6,285 bases of DNA, taken from positions 1 to 6,285 of the forward strand of contig CAMWLX010000216.1 in NCBI GenBank assembly GCA_947175225.1, in the 5' to 3' direction. Both the position numbers and the translations under genes were made by a program. The first letter of the stretch is position 1, and every line of letters begins with the position of its first letter. The notes beneath the pieces are model-generated. The model saw only the letters and a program-made list of their open reading frames with translations. It searched no databases and was not told the origin of the DNA. This DNA is from an uncultured Porphyromonadaceae bacterium. GTDB lineage: Bacteria > Bacteroidota > Bacteroidia > Bacteroidales > Muribaculaceae. This document shows, piece after piece, positions 6,271 to 6,285 of the stretch.

Positions 6271-6285
6271 TCTCCGCGCCAACTC

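Larger units (their letters stand above)
5970..6285. other. Gene-free right end of the window
   Basis: No convincing coding region is seen in these 316 bases. The stretch contains a -7-like box, hairpins at 5983-5998, 6020-6037 and 6173-6196, an intrinsic terminator at 6210-6246 and two TGAACACA repeats. The part from about 6035 to 6120 is more GC-rich than the flanking genes, with two GCGATG copies ten bases apart (GCGATGAAAAGCGATG). A 63-codon open frame on the - strand (6005-6196) is rich in Leu, Ser and Pro, resembles no family and reads through the hairpins, so I do not call it a gene. Confidence 0.6.

Overview
The window looks like a piece of a Bacteroidota (Bacteroidales-like) chromosome. 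It is mostly AT-rich, genes start without clear Shine-Dalgarno sequences, and a TAnnTTTG-type -7 promoter box lies near the right end. The protein set (type III Res, NA37 and AlbA_2/ATPase families) also fits this phylum. Genus cannot be decided from the sequence.

Layout: every gene is on the + strand. (1) 1-173 is the last 56 codons of a protein that reads as the C-terminal nuclease region of a type III restriction Res subunit. (2) 188-1120 and 1124-2257 are a two-gene unit that I recognise from memory as GAPS4-like: a PD-(D/E)xK-type nuclease (GapS4a-like) and its partner (GapS4b-like). (3) 2254-3294 is an NA37/NdpA nucleoid-associated protein, joined to the preceding gene by a 4-bp ATGA overlap. 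(4) 3300-4892 is an AlbA_2 (Schlafen-type) protein with a GHKL-like ATPase region, a serine/glutamate repeat linker and a C-terminal helix-turn-helix. Its body is clearly more GC-rich than its neighbours. (5) 4935-5969 is an unrecognised protein with a HEPN-like helical N-terminal half and a small C-terminal domain with WPF and YALNGAAK motifs. (6) 5970-6285 has no convincing gene. It holds a -7-like box, several hairpins, a strong intrinsic terminator and a pair of 8-bp direct repeats.

How it fits together: the first five genes follow each other with gaps of 14, 3, -4 and 5 bp, so read-through from the restriction locus is likely. The picture is a defence island in which a restriction enzyme, a GAPS4-like nuclease pair and DNA- or nucleotide-binding accessory proteins are strung in one transcription unit. 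The most interesting possibility is that NA37 is a functional third component of the GAPS4-like system. The last gene could be a further defence effector of undescribed architecture. All functional statements rest on reading motifs and remembered family patterns; no database search was run.
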